Part shown: in pieces, positions 45,094-54,400 of the stretch
How the letters are laid out: each line of letters starts with the position of its first letter
Numbering within the stretch: the stretch's first letter is position 1
Assembly (NCBI RefSeq): GCF_002934605.1
Contig: NZ_PTJC01000006.1
Coordinates: 1,860,001-1,924,000 of the forward strand
Length of the DNA stretch: 64,000 nucleotides
Direction of reading: 5' to 3'
Source: Neolewinella xylanilytica
GTDB taxonomy: Bacteria > Bacteroidota > Bacteroidia > Chitinophagales > Saprospiraceae
Notes under the pieces: model-generated
What the model saw: the letters and a program-made list of their open reading frames with translations, nothing else
What the model was told of the DNA's origin: nothing
Database searches by the model: none
Made by a program: the position numbers and the translations under genes

Positions 45094-45834
45094 ATGAAAT
45101 CCACCCACTTGCTTCCCGGCCTATTGATCGTCCTGGCCTGTTTCTCTTGTAATAGGGTCTTTACACCGGGTAAGGCACCGCAAGCCAACCCGCTGCTGGC
45201 GTACCGGTATAGTTGTCAGCCGATCGATTCGGCGTTAATCGCTTCGGTGCTTCCCAGGCTGGAAGAGCTGTACGGCGCGAACCTGGAGGCGGACAGTTAC
45301 CGGGACCGAATATTAGCCGCGCTTTCGTTTTACCCTGATCTACGCGAGGTACCGATTCGCCTGATCCACCGGAAACTCCGCACCTCGATGGCCGCCCGAC
45401 CGCTAGGCTTCGCGCTCAACGGAGCAAGGCGGACTTATGCCATCTACGTGGATGACGTCCAGGAAAAGGCGGCCGATTTTCGCAACGCTTCCTACGCCGC
45501 TCAGGTAGGGTGTTTTATCCACGAACTCGGCCACATCGCGCATTACGTGGGGCGCTCAAACGTGGGCCTGCTAGGCGACGGAGCCGCCTACATCACTAAC
45601 CAAGGATTCAAGAATGGGTACGAGCGCATTGCCGACCGGAATGCCATCTTTCACGGGGGTGGCTACTACGTATACCTCTACCGGACCTTCACCTTCGAGG
45701 AGGCCGAGCTGCCGAAAGCTTACTTGGCCTTCAAACGGCGTAACTATACGGACAATCAGCAGTTACTGGCCCGTCACATCGAGTACTTACGCGAGAATAG
45801 CGTGCAAAAATGCGCGGATTTTCGCGAGGAATAA
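45094..45834 (+). CDS. Putative zinc metallopeptidase lipoprotein (HELGH motif)
   Basis: This 246-residue lipoprotein (LACFSCNR, C19) has a HELGH motif at residues 143-147 in CFIHELGHIAHY. About 35 residues later GYERIADRNAI fits the Glu/Asp third-ligand pattern (ExxAD) of gluzincin-type peptidases. No named family was recognised, but a zinc-dependent hydrolase is the most likely role. The ATG at 45094 is preferred to an upstream TTG. It is single and divergent from the DUF1080 gene, and ends with a strong hairpin. Confidence 0.75.
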   Translation: MKSTHLLPGLLIVLACFSCNRVFTPGKAPQANPLLAYRYSCQPIDSALIASVLPRLEELYGANLEADSYRDRILAALSFYPDLREVPIRLIHRKLRTSMAARPLGFALNGARRTYAIYVDDVQEKAADFRNASYAAQVGCFIHELGHIAHYVGRSNVGLLGDGAAYITNQGFKNGYERIADRNAIFHGGGYYVYLYRTFTFEEAELPKAYLAFKRRNYTDNQQLLARHIEYLRENSVQKCADFREE

Positions 45835-45842
45835 ATCAAGTT

Positions 45843-45896
45843 GGTCGGACGAGCCCCCGTCGGACGACTACCGGTCCGACGGGGGCTAGTCCGATC
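45843..45896 (+). terminator. Strong hairpin after the HELGH gene
   Basis: A stem of about 20 bp with one mismatch (45846-45865 with 45874-45893) surrounds an eight-base loop and extends by three weaker pairs. No T-run follows. It is a likely terminator or 3' end stabiliser. Confidence 0.7.
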
Positions 45897-46500
45897 ATCT
45901 AGTGGGATGCAACAGGCAAAAGTCTTTGATTGATGCCGTTTGGGGCTGAAGGGTAGTCATCCGTGAACTCCCAGAGTAGCAAGAATTTCGGAAAATCAAT
46001 TTACTCATCCAATAAATTCTCTAATTGAAAATTGATCTATTATCTTGGTTTTTCAGCCGATTGACTGCCCGAAATGGGGTAGGGTGCTTGGTTTGCTCGA
46101 TCTCTAGTATTTACCCTGATCTGGTCAGCTGGCAGCAACCCTAACCAACTCCTGTATAGCAAACTACCCATCCATGAAGGATCCTTCAGATCGTAGCCAA
46201 TCACTGGGAGTATTCAACAGAGCCCGGCAAATTTGAATTCTTCGGCGTGAATCCAGTTTATATAATTCGCAGTCTCTGTTTTTTCGGGACAAAACTTTAC
46301 CCGGAGCTCGCTAGCAACTTCCGGGATTAAAGAAAACTGGCTCGCATCAATCCGATGGTCAGCGAAATTGCTACCGCGGCAATCTAGGTTCGGACTATTG
46401 AGCGACATGTACTTACCCGTACGCTGGATGACGGTTCCCGCGCTCCGGCGCCAAAAATGGCGCTTTGTGTCTTTGCCCATAATTTATATTATGTTAAGTA
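45897..46500. other. Low-GC intergenic stretch
   Basis: About 600 bp separate the HELGH gene from the toxin-antitoxin pair, and the base composition is visibly more AT-rich than its surroundings. One weak minus-strand frame at 46214-46480 could encode an 88-residue protein. Otherwise nothing is recognised. Confidence 0.5.
46214..46480 (-). CDS. Possible small hypothetical protein
   Basis: This 88-residue frame begins MGKDTKRHFWRR and ends EEFKFAGLC, with no signal peptide or motif. Its composition is AT-rich relative to neighbours and no homology was recognised. No clear promoter was found, although AT-rich DNA precedes the ATG. It could be chance coding in an acquired segment. Confidence 0.3.
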   Translation of the reverse strand: MGKDTKRHFWRRSAGTVIQRTGKYMSLNSPNLDCRGSNFADHRIDASQFSLIPEVASELRVKFCPEKTETANYINWIHAEEFKFAGLC

Positions 46501-46523
46501 GTGTGCTGTAAAGCTTTCCATCC

Positions 46524-46943
46524 TCACCCCTTATCCTGGGAATTCAGGTATTCACCCGCCGACAAGACGGGTAATTTTGAGGTAGTAAAATCCCGCTGGT
46601 TACGCGTGATGATGACCTCCGAGTCGCTCTCCAACGCGGAGTAGTACTGTAAGGAATCCTCGAAATCGGTAAAGGCGTTGTCGTTGAGGGCGAGCCGCAC
46701 TACCCTACCGCTCAGGTCAACCACGCGCACCACGAGGGACAGGTCACGTAGCACGCGCACGGCGGCGAGCCGGTCTAGCTGCCGTCCGAGGATGTAGTTG
46801 GCGTTGGCGAAGGTCAGGGCGGAAACGCAGATTTCCAGTTCCCCGCGGTCGGCCCGGGAAAAAAGTTCCGCCGCGGCCGGGTATTCCTTTCGCCGGCCTA
46901 ACAGGTCCAGTACGATGTTCGTATCTACAAATAGCCGGTTCAT
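46524..46943 (-). CDS. PIN-domain toxin (VapC-like)
   Basis: This 139-residue PIN ribonuclease begins with LFVDTNIVLDLLGRR, which holds the first acidic residue. Further acids lie in NDNAFTDFEDSLQYYSAL and a last acidic position in VIITRNQRDF, as in VapC toxins. It is translated from an ATG that overlaps the antitoxin stop (ATGA), so the pair is coupled with the antitoxin first. The expected activity is cleavage of tRNA or mRNA when the antitoxin is lost. Confidence 0.9.
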   Translation of the reverse strand: MNRLFVDTNIVLDLLGRRKEYPAAAELFSRADRGELEICVSALTFANANYILGRQLDRLAAVRVLRDLSLVVRVVDLSGRVVRLALNDNAFTDFEDSLQYYSALESDSEVIITRNQRDFTTSKLPVLSAGEYLNSQDKG

Positions 46944-47194
46944 TGGTACTTGTCGCTCAGGTAATCCGCGTAGCTCGAATCCTGTCCGGTAGCCTCTTCC
47001 GGCAGGCTAACGACGCCACTGAGGCGATCCACCAGGGGGGTATTAGCGGGTGCGGCTCCCCTACCCTTTGACTGGGTAAGGGACGCCAGATATTGCTCGA
47101 TCATGCGAGAAAGACTGGTCTCCCGCTCGCGGGCGTACTGCTTTGCCCGGTCGATAACCGCGGCGTTGAGGCTTAGGGTGAGTTTTCGGTCCAT
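46940..47194 (-). CDS. Antitoxin (ribbon-helix-helix-like, DUF6364-type)
   Basis: This 84-residue protein begins MDRKLTLSLNAAVIDRAKQYA, the strand-helix-helix start of RHH/DUF6364 antitoxins. A toxin-binding tail (SSYADYLSDKYQ) matches the end of antitoxins paired with PIN toxins. The ATG at 47194 was used because upstream codons run through an AT-rich operator-like region. It precedes and overlaps the PIN toxin gene by four bases. Confidence 0.85.
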   Translation of the reverse strand: MDRKLTLSLNAAVIDRAKQYARERETSLSRMIEQYLASLTQSKGRGAAPANTPLVDRLSGVVSLPEEATGQDSSYADYLSDKYQ

Positions 47195-47207
47195 GGCTTT
47201 GCGTTTG

Positions 47208-47225
47208 TACGTATAAATATACATA
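47208..47225 (-). promoter_or_regulatory. Operator-like palindrome upstream of the antitoxin
   Basis: An imperfect 18-bp inverted repeat (TACGTATAAATATACATA) lies 14 bp before the antitoxin start. A binding site there would fit the usual autoregulation of toxin-antitoxin operons by the antitoxin. Confidence 0.5.
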
Positions 47226-47410
47226 TAAACTACGTGCAATGTTGATCACAGTGGGGCTTCAGCGCCTACCACAGTAAATAACGCAGCCCGACTATAGTGA
47301 CTACACGGGGAGTTAGGGTAAGCCTAGTATTGGAACGTGGGGCGCGATGCGTGTTATGCAATCCAAGGGAAACTCGGACGATCTTTTTCTGCACTGGTTA
47401 CACGTTATAG

Positions 47411-47974
47411 GTAACTACGTCAAATCTAAGTCTGGTAGAAAGTGGCATCTGGGCTACTAGTGGAGTCGTGACCCTGGGTAATATGATAACGCGAGCTTCC
47501 GACTTCCGTATTCCTGACTTTGCGAATCGCTACTTGTTTGGTCCTCTTGGTATCACCGCTTACAAGTGGCCAATCACCAATTCAAGGGGAAGTCAGGGAC
47601 TTGCCATGACCGGTGGTGGCCTAAGTTTGCGACCCCGTGACATGGCGAAATTTGGTCAGCTTTATTTGAGCGATGGCAAATGGTTGGGACACCAAATTAT
47701 TTCCCGAGAGTGGATCAAACAGTCTATCCAGAAACACGCAACCAGTGATCTGTATGGTGAGGATTTCGGCTACCTATACCGCATGATCGACCGAGATGTA
47801 GATGGCACCTTCATCCAGTCGTACGAAGCCTGGGGCAACGGTGGGCAATTCATCATGGTGTTCCCATCGCTTGAATTGGTAGCGGTGTTCACGGGGGAGA
47901 ACTACGGTAAGTTTCCAGAAATGGGGCGGCCTTTCGAATTGATAGACCGGTACATCCTTCCGGCCGTCAAGTGA
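47411..47974 (+). pseudogene. C-terminal remnant of a serine beta-lactamase-like hydrolase
   Basis: The open frame starts after a stop at 47408-47410 and has no proper start before a GTG at 47468. The about 185 residues match the C-terminal half of class C-like serine hydrolases: SGVVTLGNMITRAS, FGPLGITAYKW, GLAMTGGGLSLRPRDMAKFG, WGNGGQFIMVFP and VFTGENYGK. The N-terminal half with the catalytic SxxK is missing, and the upstream DNA does not encode it in any frame checked. It is therefore probably a dead fragment, though a short product from the GTG cannot be excluded. Confidence 0.75.
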
Positions 47975-48310
47975 ATGCTTACTTACCCCACTTGTCTCCA
48001 TGCGCCTTACGGACTAAGCTTCCGCTCGCAGGACCAGACGTTCATCCTGGTCAAGCTGCCCGTCAAGCACGGCCGCGCGGCCCAAGACCGGGTAGCCAAG
48101 CCGGCGGGGATCGCCCGCTGGATGCAGGACTGGGTGAATCGCCTGGTTCCGCGACGATCGCTGGCGGACGGAGTGGTCGCTGACCCTGGTCAGTGGGGTA
48201 ATTACGACTATGCACCCCTGCTGTGGGAGGAGTCCCGCCTGACTAAGCAGCCGTTCTCCTTCCCGTCGCTGGATCACTACTTCCGGTGGGTGGCGGTCGG
48301 GATGCGGTAA
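47975..48310 (+). CDS. Possible hypothetical protein
   Basis: This 111-residue frame begins directly after the beta-lactamase remnant's stop. Its C-terminal part looks protein-like (GIARWMQDWVNRL ... WGNYDYAPLLWEE ... SLDHYFRWVAVGMR), but the first 30 residues are less convincing. No family was recognised. It could be another gene fragment in this eroded region. Confidence 0.35.
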   Translation: MLTYPTCLHAPYGLSFRSQDQTFILVKLPVKHGRAAQDRVAKPAGIARWMQDWVNRLVPRRSLADGVVADPGQWGNYDYAPLLWEESRLTKQPFSFPSLDHYFRWVAVGMR

Positions 48311-48426
48311 TCTGCGTACGGTGCGCAAGGGCTGCGCCATGGCCGCTAGCCGATTCCGGTGGGCGCAAACGTACCGGATGGCGCAGTAAGGTTCCACTTG
48401 AGGTGACGTCACAACGGGGGGGAACT

Positions 48427-48434
48427 TATCTTTG
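48427..48434 (+). promoter_or_regulatory. -7 element TATCTTTG before the 138-residue gene
   Basis: This exact TAnnTTTG match ends 19 bases before the ATG at 48454. Confidence 0.55.
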
Positions 48435-48453
48435 CCGTACGTACTTACTGACT

Positions 48454-48870
48454 ATGAACTATACTTTAATCAAGTCTTACGTTTTTGGTCATTTTCCCCG
48501 CACCCACGCCAACTACCGACGGGCGCTGGACTGCCTGGGGCCAGCCAGGTTCCGGCGGGATCATCTGAGCGAGCCCCAGTTGTACCGGGCGTTTTTGAAC
48601 AGTGTGGTGGAGCATGGCGTATTCTTCGCCACGGTAGACCGTGCCGATATGGTGGTTCAGGGAGCCGGTACGCGGTATACCGGGCGGGTGCGCCTGGTCT
48701 TCAGCGAAGGCACCGTGGTTTGGGTGGATATATCCAGCCGCCTGGCGTGGACCTGGCTGATGGATCGAGACCTGGCGGAAGTAAAACTTGCCTCCTTGCT
48801 CCGCTACCAGTACGAGCTGGCCATCAACCCCACCCGTGAAATGCAAGGACTCGCCTCCATTCATTCCTAA
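48454..48870 (+). CDS. Hypothetical protein
   Basis: This 138-residue soluble protein has no recognised family or signal peptide. Predicted secondary structure mixes helices (THANYRRALDCLG, EPQLYRAFLNSVVEHG) and strands (FFATVDRADMVVQG, TGRVRLVFSEGTVVWVDIS). It sits just downstream of a good promoter and is likely expressed alone. It is followed by nearly 900 bp without a clear gene. Confidence 0.6.
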   Translation: MNYTLIKSYVFGHFPRTHANYRRALDCLGPARFRRDHLSEPQLYRAFLNSVVEHGVFFATVDRADMVVQGAGTRYTGRVRLVFSEGTVVWVDISSRLAWTWLMDRDLAEVKLASLLRYQYELAINPTREMQGLASIHS

Positions 48871-49739
48871 CAGAAATAACTCGGTCTGCAGGCATCCGCG
48901 CGGAGTAGGTTAACTGCGAGAGAGATGCCAGCACTGGTGGCATCCTAAACAATGTGGGGGATAGGACTATAGACCAAGACGAAAAAGTGGAGCAGTCCCT
49001 TTCGGGCTGCCCCCCCCCCACAATTACGAGTATAGACTAAATTCGGTAATCAAATGATTCGCGCGCGGCGGTGGCCGGTAGCCGACTGCCGCTGGGGCAA
49101 ACGTAGGCAGGGGAAGGTGAGACGGGGGTGAGGAAAGCTGGATGCGAGCCCAAAAGCAAACCGGTGGCACCTGGGGCATTAACCCCGGAATTAACCGCTA
49201 CGTTACGGCTATCGGCTAAGGGGTTGCCCCACCCCGGGGGCGGGTAAAGGAAGCACTGGTCGGACATCCCGCGCCCTGCCCCGGCAGCAGGTGGCCGCGC
49301 ACCGCCCGAATTAACAATGCGGTTACCGGCTTTCGGGCGGATGCGTCGCGTGCGGTCTGGGTAGCGGAGCTACCTCACAACGGCTCGGCCGCAGCCGCTC
49401 CCCTACCCCCACCCCCGCTGGACGCTGCGAGACGACTCCGCTGGATCGGAAGTGGTGGATGGATTCTCTCGCTGGGAAGCCTCCAGTTTGAAGCGGTGAT
49501 ATTCGCAGCAGGAGGTTAAGCCGGGGGAAGCGTTCTTTTTTCCAGGCGGGGCCGGTGTCGGACCATAGGGATGATTTTGTTAAGTAAAGCTTGTTTGGAG
49601 GCTTTCCTGCCGGATGGGGACCGTTGAGTAGTACAGCATCTCATCCCCCACCCAACCAAAGCGCGCCCCGTACAAGGCTTCGTGCGGCAAGTTGAAAAAA
49701 CGATTCTTTGGGTTAAACGATGAAATAACACGGTGTTCA
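48871..49739. other. Long gene-poor stretch
   Basis: About 870 bp upstream of the second susC carry no convincing gene. There is a G/C-rich hairpin-like spot followed by a C10 run near 48995-49020, and GC-rich, repetitive-looking text around 49180-49330. A minus-strand open frame ending at 49580 has protein-like content (FNLPHEALYGARFGWVGDEM), which may be a gene remnant. Confidence 0.5.
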
Positions 49740-49769
49740 TTTGGAGTTAACCGGCGACTAAGACCTTTG
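49740..49769 (+). promoter_or_regulatory. Promoter of the second SusCD operon
   Basis: TTTG (49740-49743) and GACCTTTG (49762-49769) are separated by 18 bp, close to the Bacteroidota consensus. They would give a leader of about 45 nt before the susC ATG. Confidence 0.55.
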
Positions 49770-49821
49770 CTTTCAGCCGGGGATTTATCCCACCCGTCGC
49801 TTTTTAACTCACTCCGTCCGT

Positions 49822-52800
49822 ATGAAACTAGTCCCCCGCGGGGCGGCCCTTGCCGTCCTCCTGCTCACCCTGCTCGCTACGGGCCTATCCGCTCAGCGCA
49901 GCGTCACGGGCACCGTCACCGACGCGGAATCCGGAGAGGCCCTCATTGGCGTAAGCGTAACGGTGGAGGGCACCTCCACCGGTACCATCACCGACCTCGA
50001 CGGTACCTACACCGTATCCGTGCCGGAATCCGCCGAAGACCTGCTTTTCTCCTACCTCGGCTTTCGGTCGCAGACCCTGTCGGTAGGTACGCAATCCGTA
50101 CTCGATGTACAATTGCAGCCCGACGCCGCGAACCTCGAGGAAGTCATCGTCATCGGCTATGGCCAGACGCGCAAGCAGGACCTATCCACCGCCGTATCCA
50201 CCATCTCCGGCAGCGAAATTTCCGACCAGCCCGTCACCTCCTTCGAACAAGCAATGGTGGGCAAGCTCGCCGGCGTACAGGTCCTGCAGACTTCCGGCTC
50301 ACCCGGGGCGGGGCTGTCGGTGCGCGTACGCGGCGTCGGCTCGATCACCGCCGGCAACGAGCCACTGTACGTAATCGACGGGGTACCGCTGTCTAACGAC
50401 AACGCCCGCGCCACCGGCGAGGTGAACCCCGGCGGCGGCTACGCCGAACAGCCCATCAACGTACTGAGTACCATCAACCCGGCCGACATTGAGTCAATCC
50501 AGGTGCTCAAGGACGCCTCCGCGGCGGCCATCTATGGCTCGCGCGGATCGAACGGCGTGGTGCTCATCACCACCAAAAAAGGCAGCGCGGGTGCCCCGAC
50601 CGTTGCCTACAGCGGCTACTATGGCCGTCAGGAAACCACCACCCGCTACGACATGCTCAATGCCTACGAATGGGCGCAGCTCAATTTCGAAGGCCGCAAT
50701 AACGGCTACCGGGACCGCTACCCCGAGGGCCAGGATTCGGACACCAACGAAGAACGTGCCGCCAACGTACCCGGCCAGCCCGCTGTGCTCATCCCCCCCC
50801 AGATCCAGCCTTACCTGGCCGGGGAGGCTGGCCTGACGGACACCGACTGGCAGGACGAGATCTTCCGCAACGCGCCGATCCAGAGCCACTCGCTGTCGGT
50901 CTCCGGTGGCACCGCCGACCTGCGGTACTACGCCTCGGCCGAGTACATGGACCAGCAGGGCATCGTGATCTCCTCCGGCTTCAAGCGCTACAGCGGCCGC
51001 TTCAACATGGACCTTACCCGCGGCCGCCTCAAGGTGGGCCTCAATCTCAACCCCACCCTCACCGACCACGACCTAGTGAATTCCGAGGGCCCCTGGTTCG
51101 ACCACGGCGTGATCGGCCTGGCGCTGCACAGTTCACCGATCTGGCCGGTGTACAATCCCGACGGCACCTACAACTACGGCGGCAACGCGTGGGGCTACGC
51201 CATGACCGACGCCGTTAACCCGATAGCCCTGGCCAACGAGATCCAGGACGATATGCAGCAGCTTCGCCTCATCGGTAACCTGTACGCGCAAATCGATCTG
51301 GTGGACCACCTCTCCTACCGCCTCAACCTGGGTACCGACCTAAACCAGTTCGACCGCGACTACTACTGGCCGTCCTCCGTCGAGGAACGCGGACAATCGG
51401 GCCCCCGCACGCCGGTCGGCATCGCCCGTACTCGCAACAGCCGCAACTGGCTGGTGGAACACCTGCTCAACTACGACCAGTCGTTCGGCAACCACAACCT
51501 CTCGGCCGTGGCCGGCTTTACCGCCCAGCAGGAGACCTTCAATGCCAAGGAACTTTACGCCACCAACTACCCGAACGACCTGGTGCCCACGCTTAACGCG
51601 GGGCAGATCACCGACGGCGGCTCGTTTCGGGAGGAATGGTCGCTGCTCTCCGTGCTCGGGCGCGCGCAGTACAACTTCAACAACCGCTACTACCTCTCGG
51701 CCGCGCTGCGTGCCGACGGCTCCAGCCGCTTCGGTCCCAACAACAAGTGGGGTTACTTCCCCTCCGCCTCCGCCGCTTGGCGGGTATCTGGGGAGCCCTT
51801 TATGCAAGACGTGGAAGCGGTGAGCAACCTTAAGCTGCGCCTCAGCTACGGCAACACCGGCAACTTCCAAATTCCGAACTACGGCTCCGTGGGCCTGTTG
51901 GGCTTCACTGACTACGTGGTGGGGGGGGATAACTTGGCCGTCGGACTAGCGCCAAGCACCCCCTCTAACCCCAACCTGAGCTGGGAGCGGACCACGATGG
52001 TGGACGTGGGGCTGGACCTGGGCTTCTTCAACGACGCCGTCTACCTCGAGCTCGACTACTACACTGCCAACACGCGGGACCTGCTGCTCGACGTGCCAGT
52101 ACCGATGTCGTCCGGCTTCGTCTCGGAGCTGCGCAACATCGGGGAGGTCAACAACCGAGGCTTCGAGGCGGCGCTGACCGTACAGAATCGACTGGGCGGC
52201 CTGGAATGGTCGCTGACCGGCAACTTTGCTACCAACCGCAACGAGGTCATCAGCCTGGCCGACAACGTACCCCAAATCATTGTCGGGGGTGGTACCGGTT
52301 CCGCGCAATGGATCACCACGCCGGGGGAGCCCATTGGCTCCTACTACAACCCGGTCTACGACGGCGTATTTATGAATCAGGCCGAGATCGATGCCTACCC
52401 TCACGTACCCAACGCCCGCCCCGGCGACCTGCGCTTCCTGGACCTGGACGGCGACGGGGAGATCAACTTCGCTGCCGACCGCGAGATCCAGGGGAATTAC
52501 CTGCCGGACTACACCGCCGGGGCTACCCTTAACCTGCGCTTCCGCGGCTTCGACTTCAACGCCGCTGTGCAGGGGGCGTACGGACAGGAAGTCCTCCATC
52601 TCTTCCGCCGCTACATCTACAACCAAGAGGGCAACATGAACCTCATGCGCGGCGCCCTCGACCGCTGGCAGTCGGAGGCCATGCCCGGCGACGGAAAGAC
52701 CAACCGCGCCAACCGCCTGCAGACCGGCTCCAACGGGCAGACCTCTAACTGGCACCTGGAAGACGCCTCCTACACCCGCATCCGTAACCTGACGCTCGGC

Positions 52801-53010
52801 TACACCCTCCCAGTCCCGGTACTGGAGCGGGTGGGCATCACCAAGACACGCGCCTACTTTTCCGTGCAGAATCCCTTCACTTTCACCCAATACCTGGGCT
52901 ACAACCCGGAGGTGAACAGCCGCCCCGACAGCGCCCTGAATCCCGGGGAAGATTACGCCTCTTACCCCCTTGCCCGCATCTATTCCTTCGGCCTCAACCT
53001 CTCGTTCTAA
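49822..53010 (+). CDS. SusC/RagA-family TonB-dependent outer membrane channel (second copy)
   Basis: This 1,062-residue receptor has a signal peptide (AALAVLLLTLLATGLSAQ), a carboxypeptidase-regulatory-like domain (VTGTVTDAESGEALIGVSV), the SusC plug motifs (VIVIGYGQTRKQDLSTAVS, PLYVIDGVPLSNDN, ILKDASAAAIYGSRGSNGV in part) and a barrel ending in YSFGLNLSF. Third codon positions are dominated by C and G, more than in the first SusC. It leads a three-gene operon: the next start is two bases past its stop. Confidence 0.95.
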   Translation: MKLVPRGAALAVLLLTLLATGLSAQRSVTGTVTDAESGEALIGVSVTVEGTSTGTITDLDGTYTVSVPESAEDLLFSYLGFRSQTLSVGTQSVLDVQLQPDAANLEEVIVIGYGQTRKQDLSTAVSTISGSEISDQPVTSFEQAMVGKLAGVQVLQTSGSPGAGLSVRVRGVGSITAGNEPLYVIDGVPLSNDNARATGEVNPGGGYAEQPINVLSTINPADIESIQVLKDASAAAIYGSRGSNGVVLITTKKGSAGAPTVAYSGYYGRQETTTRYDMLNAYEWAQLNFEGRNNGYRDRYPEGQDSDTNEERAANVPGQPAVLIPPQIQPYLAGEAGLTDTDWQDEIFRNAPIQSHSLSVSGGTADLRYYASAEYMDQQGIVISSGFKRYSGRFNMDLTRGRLKVGLNLNPTLTDHDLVNSEGPWFDHGVIGLALHSSPIWPVYNPDGTYNYGGNAWGYAMTDAVNPIALANEIQDDMQQLRLIGNLYAQIDLVDHLSYRLNLGTDLNQFDRDYYWPSSVEERGQSGPRTPVGIARTRNSRNWLVEHLLNYDQSFGNHNLSAVAGFTAQQETFNAKELYATNYPNDLVPTLNAGQITDGGSFREEWSLLSVLGRAQYNFNNRYYLSAALRADGSSRFGPNNKWGYFPSASAAWRVSGEPFMQDVEAVSNLKLRLSYGNTGNFQIPNYGSVGLLGFTDYVVGGDNLAVGLAPSTPSNPNLSWERTTMVDVGLDLGFFNDAVYLELDYYTANTRDLLLDVPVPMSSGFVSELRNIGEVNNRGFEAALTVQNRLGGLEWSLTGNFATNRNEVISLADNVPQIIVGGGTGSAQWITTPGEPIGSYYNPVYDGVFMNQAEIDAYPHVPNARPGDLRFLDLDGDGEINFAADREIQGNYLPDYTAGATLNLRFRGFDFNAAVQGAYGQEVLHLFRRYIYNQEGNMNLMRGALDRWQSEAMPGDGKTNRANRLQTGSNGQTSNWHLEDASYTRIRNLTLGYTLPVPVLERVGITKTRAYFSVQNPFTFTQYLGYNPEVNSRPDSALNPGEDYASYPLARIYSFGLNLSF

Positions 53011-53011
53011 G

Positions 53012-54400
53012 ATGAATATCCGCTACCTCTTCCCGAGCTTACTCGTTCTCTTTCTGCTGCAGGCCTGCGGGGACGACTTCCTGAACCTGACGCCCGTGTC
53101 CGCCCCGAACGTGACCAATTTCTACCAGACGGAGAATGACGTCCGCAACGCCGTGAATGCCGCCTACTCCACCCTGCAATCGGGCGATCTGTACGGCGGC
53201 CGCGACCTCTCGGACCTGACCGAGTACCGCGGCGATATCGCCTTCGACAACGACCCTTCCGCCAGCTCCGGCATCCGTTTTAACATCGACCGCTTCCTGG
53301 CTGGCTCCACCAACGAGATCATCGAGGACGTATGGCAGCGCCTCTACCAGACGATCTACCGCTGCAATCTGGTGCTGGACAGGCTCCCCGAAGTGGTAAT
53401 GAGCACCGAAGCCGCGCAGCAGTATGAGGGGGAACTGCGCTTCGTTCGGGCACTGGCATACTTCCACGCCGTACAGCTTTGGGGGCCGGTACCGCTGGTA
53501 CTAACCGCCGACGACACCGAAACCTCCCGCCTGCACCTGCGCCAGCCGGTACCGGAGGTCTACGCGGCCATCGAGCAGGACCTGGACTTTGCCGCGACCG
53601 CCCTGCCCGCCAGCTGGCCGGCAGCCGAGACCGGTCGCGCCACCGCCGGTGCCAGCCGGGGATTACTGGGCAAGGTATACCTTACGCAGGGGGATTACGG
53701 CCGGGCCGCGGGTGCCCTGGAGACCGTGGTAGAAAGCCAGGTCTATCGCCTGCTGCCGTCCGTCGCCGAGGTCTTCGACCCGGCTAACGAATACAATGAG
53801 GAGATCCTGTTCGCCGTGGTCTTTACCACGGCCAACACGGCCGAGGAACACGGCTACTTTTTCAACTCGGCCATCGGGGACTTCATCGAGCCGACCTACC
53901 GCAGCAGTTTCCGGGAAGGCGACGAACGCGCCGCGACCATCGAACTGATTACCCCGCCCGGCACGGCCACGCTGGTGCCCGCTAAGTACTTTGAGGAGCG
54001 GTCCACCACCGGCAACGTGGGCACGGACTTTCCGGTCCTGCGCTACGCCGACGTACTGCTTATGCTAGCCGAAGCCCTCAACGAAGAAGGGTACTCACCC
54101 GACGGTCCCGCGCTGGGGTACTTGAATGCCGTCCACACCCGCGCAGGCCTGCCCGCCTACACCCCCGCTGAGCTCCCAGACCAATTGGCCTTCCGCAACG
54201 CCGTACTACAGGAACGCTGCTGGGAACTGCCTCTGGAGAACCACCGCTGGTACGACCTGTTACGCACCGGCCGCGCCAGTTCCGCCCTAGCCGCGGTAGG
54301 CATCGACATCTCGAACGACGACCTGCTGTTCCCCATCCCGAACTCACAGGTGCTGATCTACGACAATCCGGACGGCTTCGCCCAGAATCCGGGCTACTGA
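53012..54400 (+). CDS. SusD/RagB-family lipoprotein (second copy)
   Basis: This 462-residue lipoprotein (LLQACGDDFLNLTPV) has the RagB/SusD arrangement, with EGELRFVRALAYFHAVQLWG as the signature helix and a C-terminus of GFAQNPGY. It is shorter than the first SusD but within the family range. Two bases separate it from susC, and its stop overlaps the next start by one base, so the three genes are translated as a unit. The ligand is unknown. Confidence 0.94.
   Translation: MNIRYLFPSLLVLFLLQACGDDFLNLTPVSAPNVTNFYQTENDVRNAVNAAYSTLQSGDLYGGRDLSDLTEYRGDIAFDNDPSASSGIRFNIDRFLAGSTNEIIEDVWQRLYQTIYRCNLVLDRLPEVVMSTEAAQQYEGELRFVRALAYFHAVQLWGPVPLVLTADDTETSRLHLRQPVPEVYAAIEQDLDFAATALPASWPAAETGRATAGASRGLLGKVYLTQGDYGRAAGALETVVESQVYRLLPSVAEVFDPANEYNEEILFAVVFTTANTAEEHGYFFNSAIGDFIEPTYRSSFREGDERAATIELITPPGTATLVPAKYFEERSTTGNVGTDFPVLRYADVLLMLAEALNEEGYSPDGPALGYLNAVHTRAGLPAYTPAELPDQLAFRNAVLQERCWELPLENHRWYDLLRTGRASSALAAVGIDISNDDLLFPIPNSQVLIYDNPDGFAQNPGY

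Noticed and set aside
48014..48412. 132-residue minus-strand frame opposite the 47975 frame
   Set aside because: Composition is like a shadow; the plus strand has the more protein-like sequence.
48995..49020. Poly-C run as a possible phase-variable tract
   Set aside because: It lies outside any gene or promoter, so there is no evidence of phase variation.
49037..49267. 76-residue minus-strand frame in the gene-poor stretch
   Set aside because: Proline/serine-rich with no motif or promoter; not convincing as a gene.
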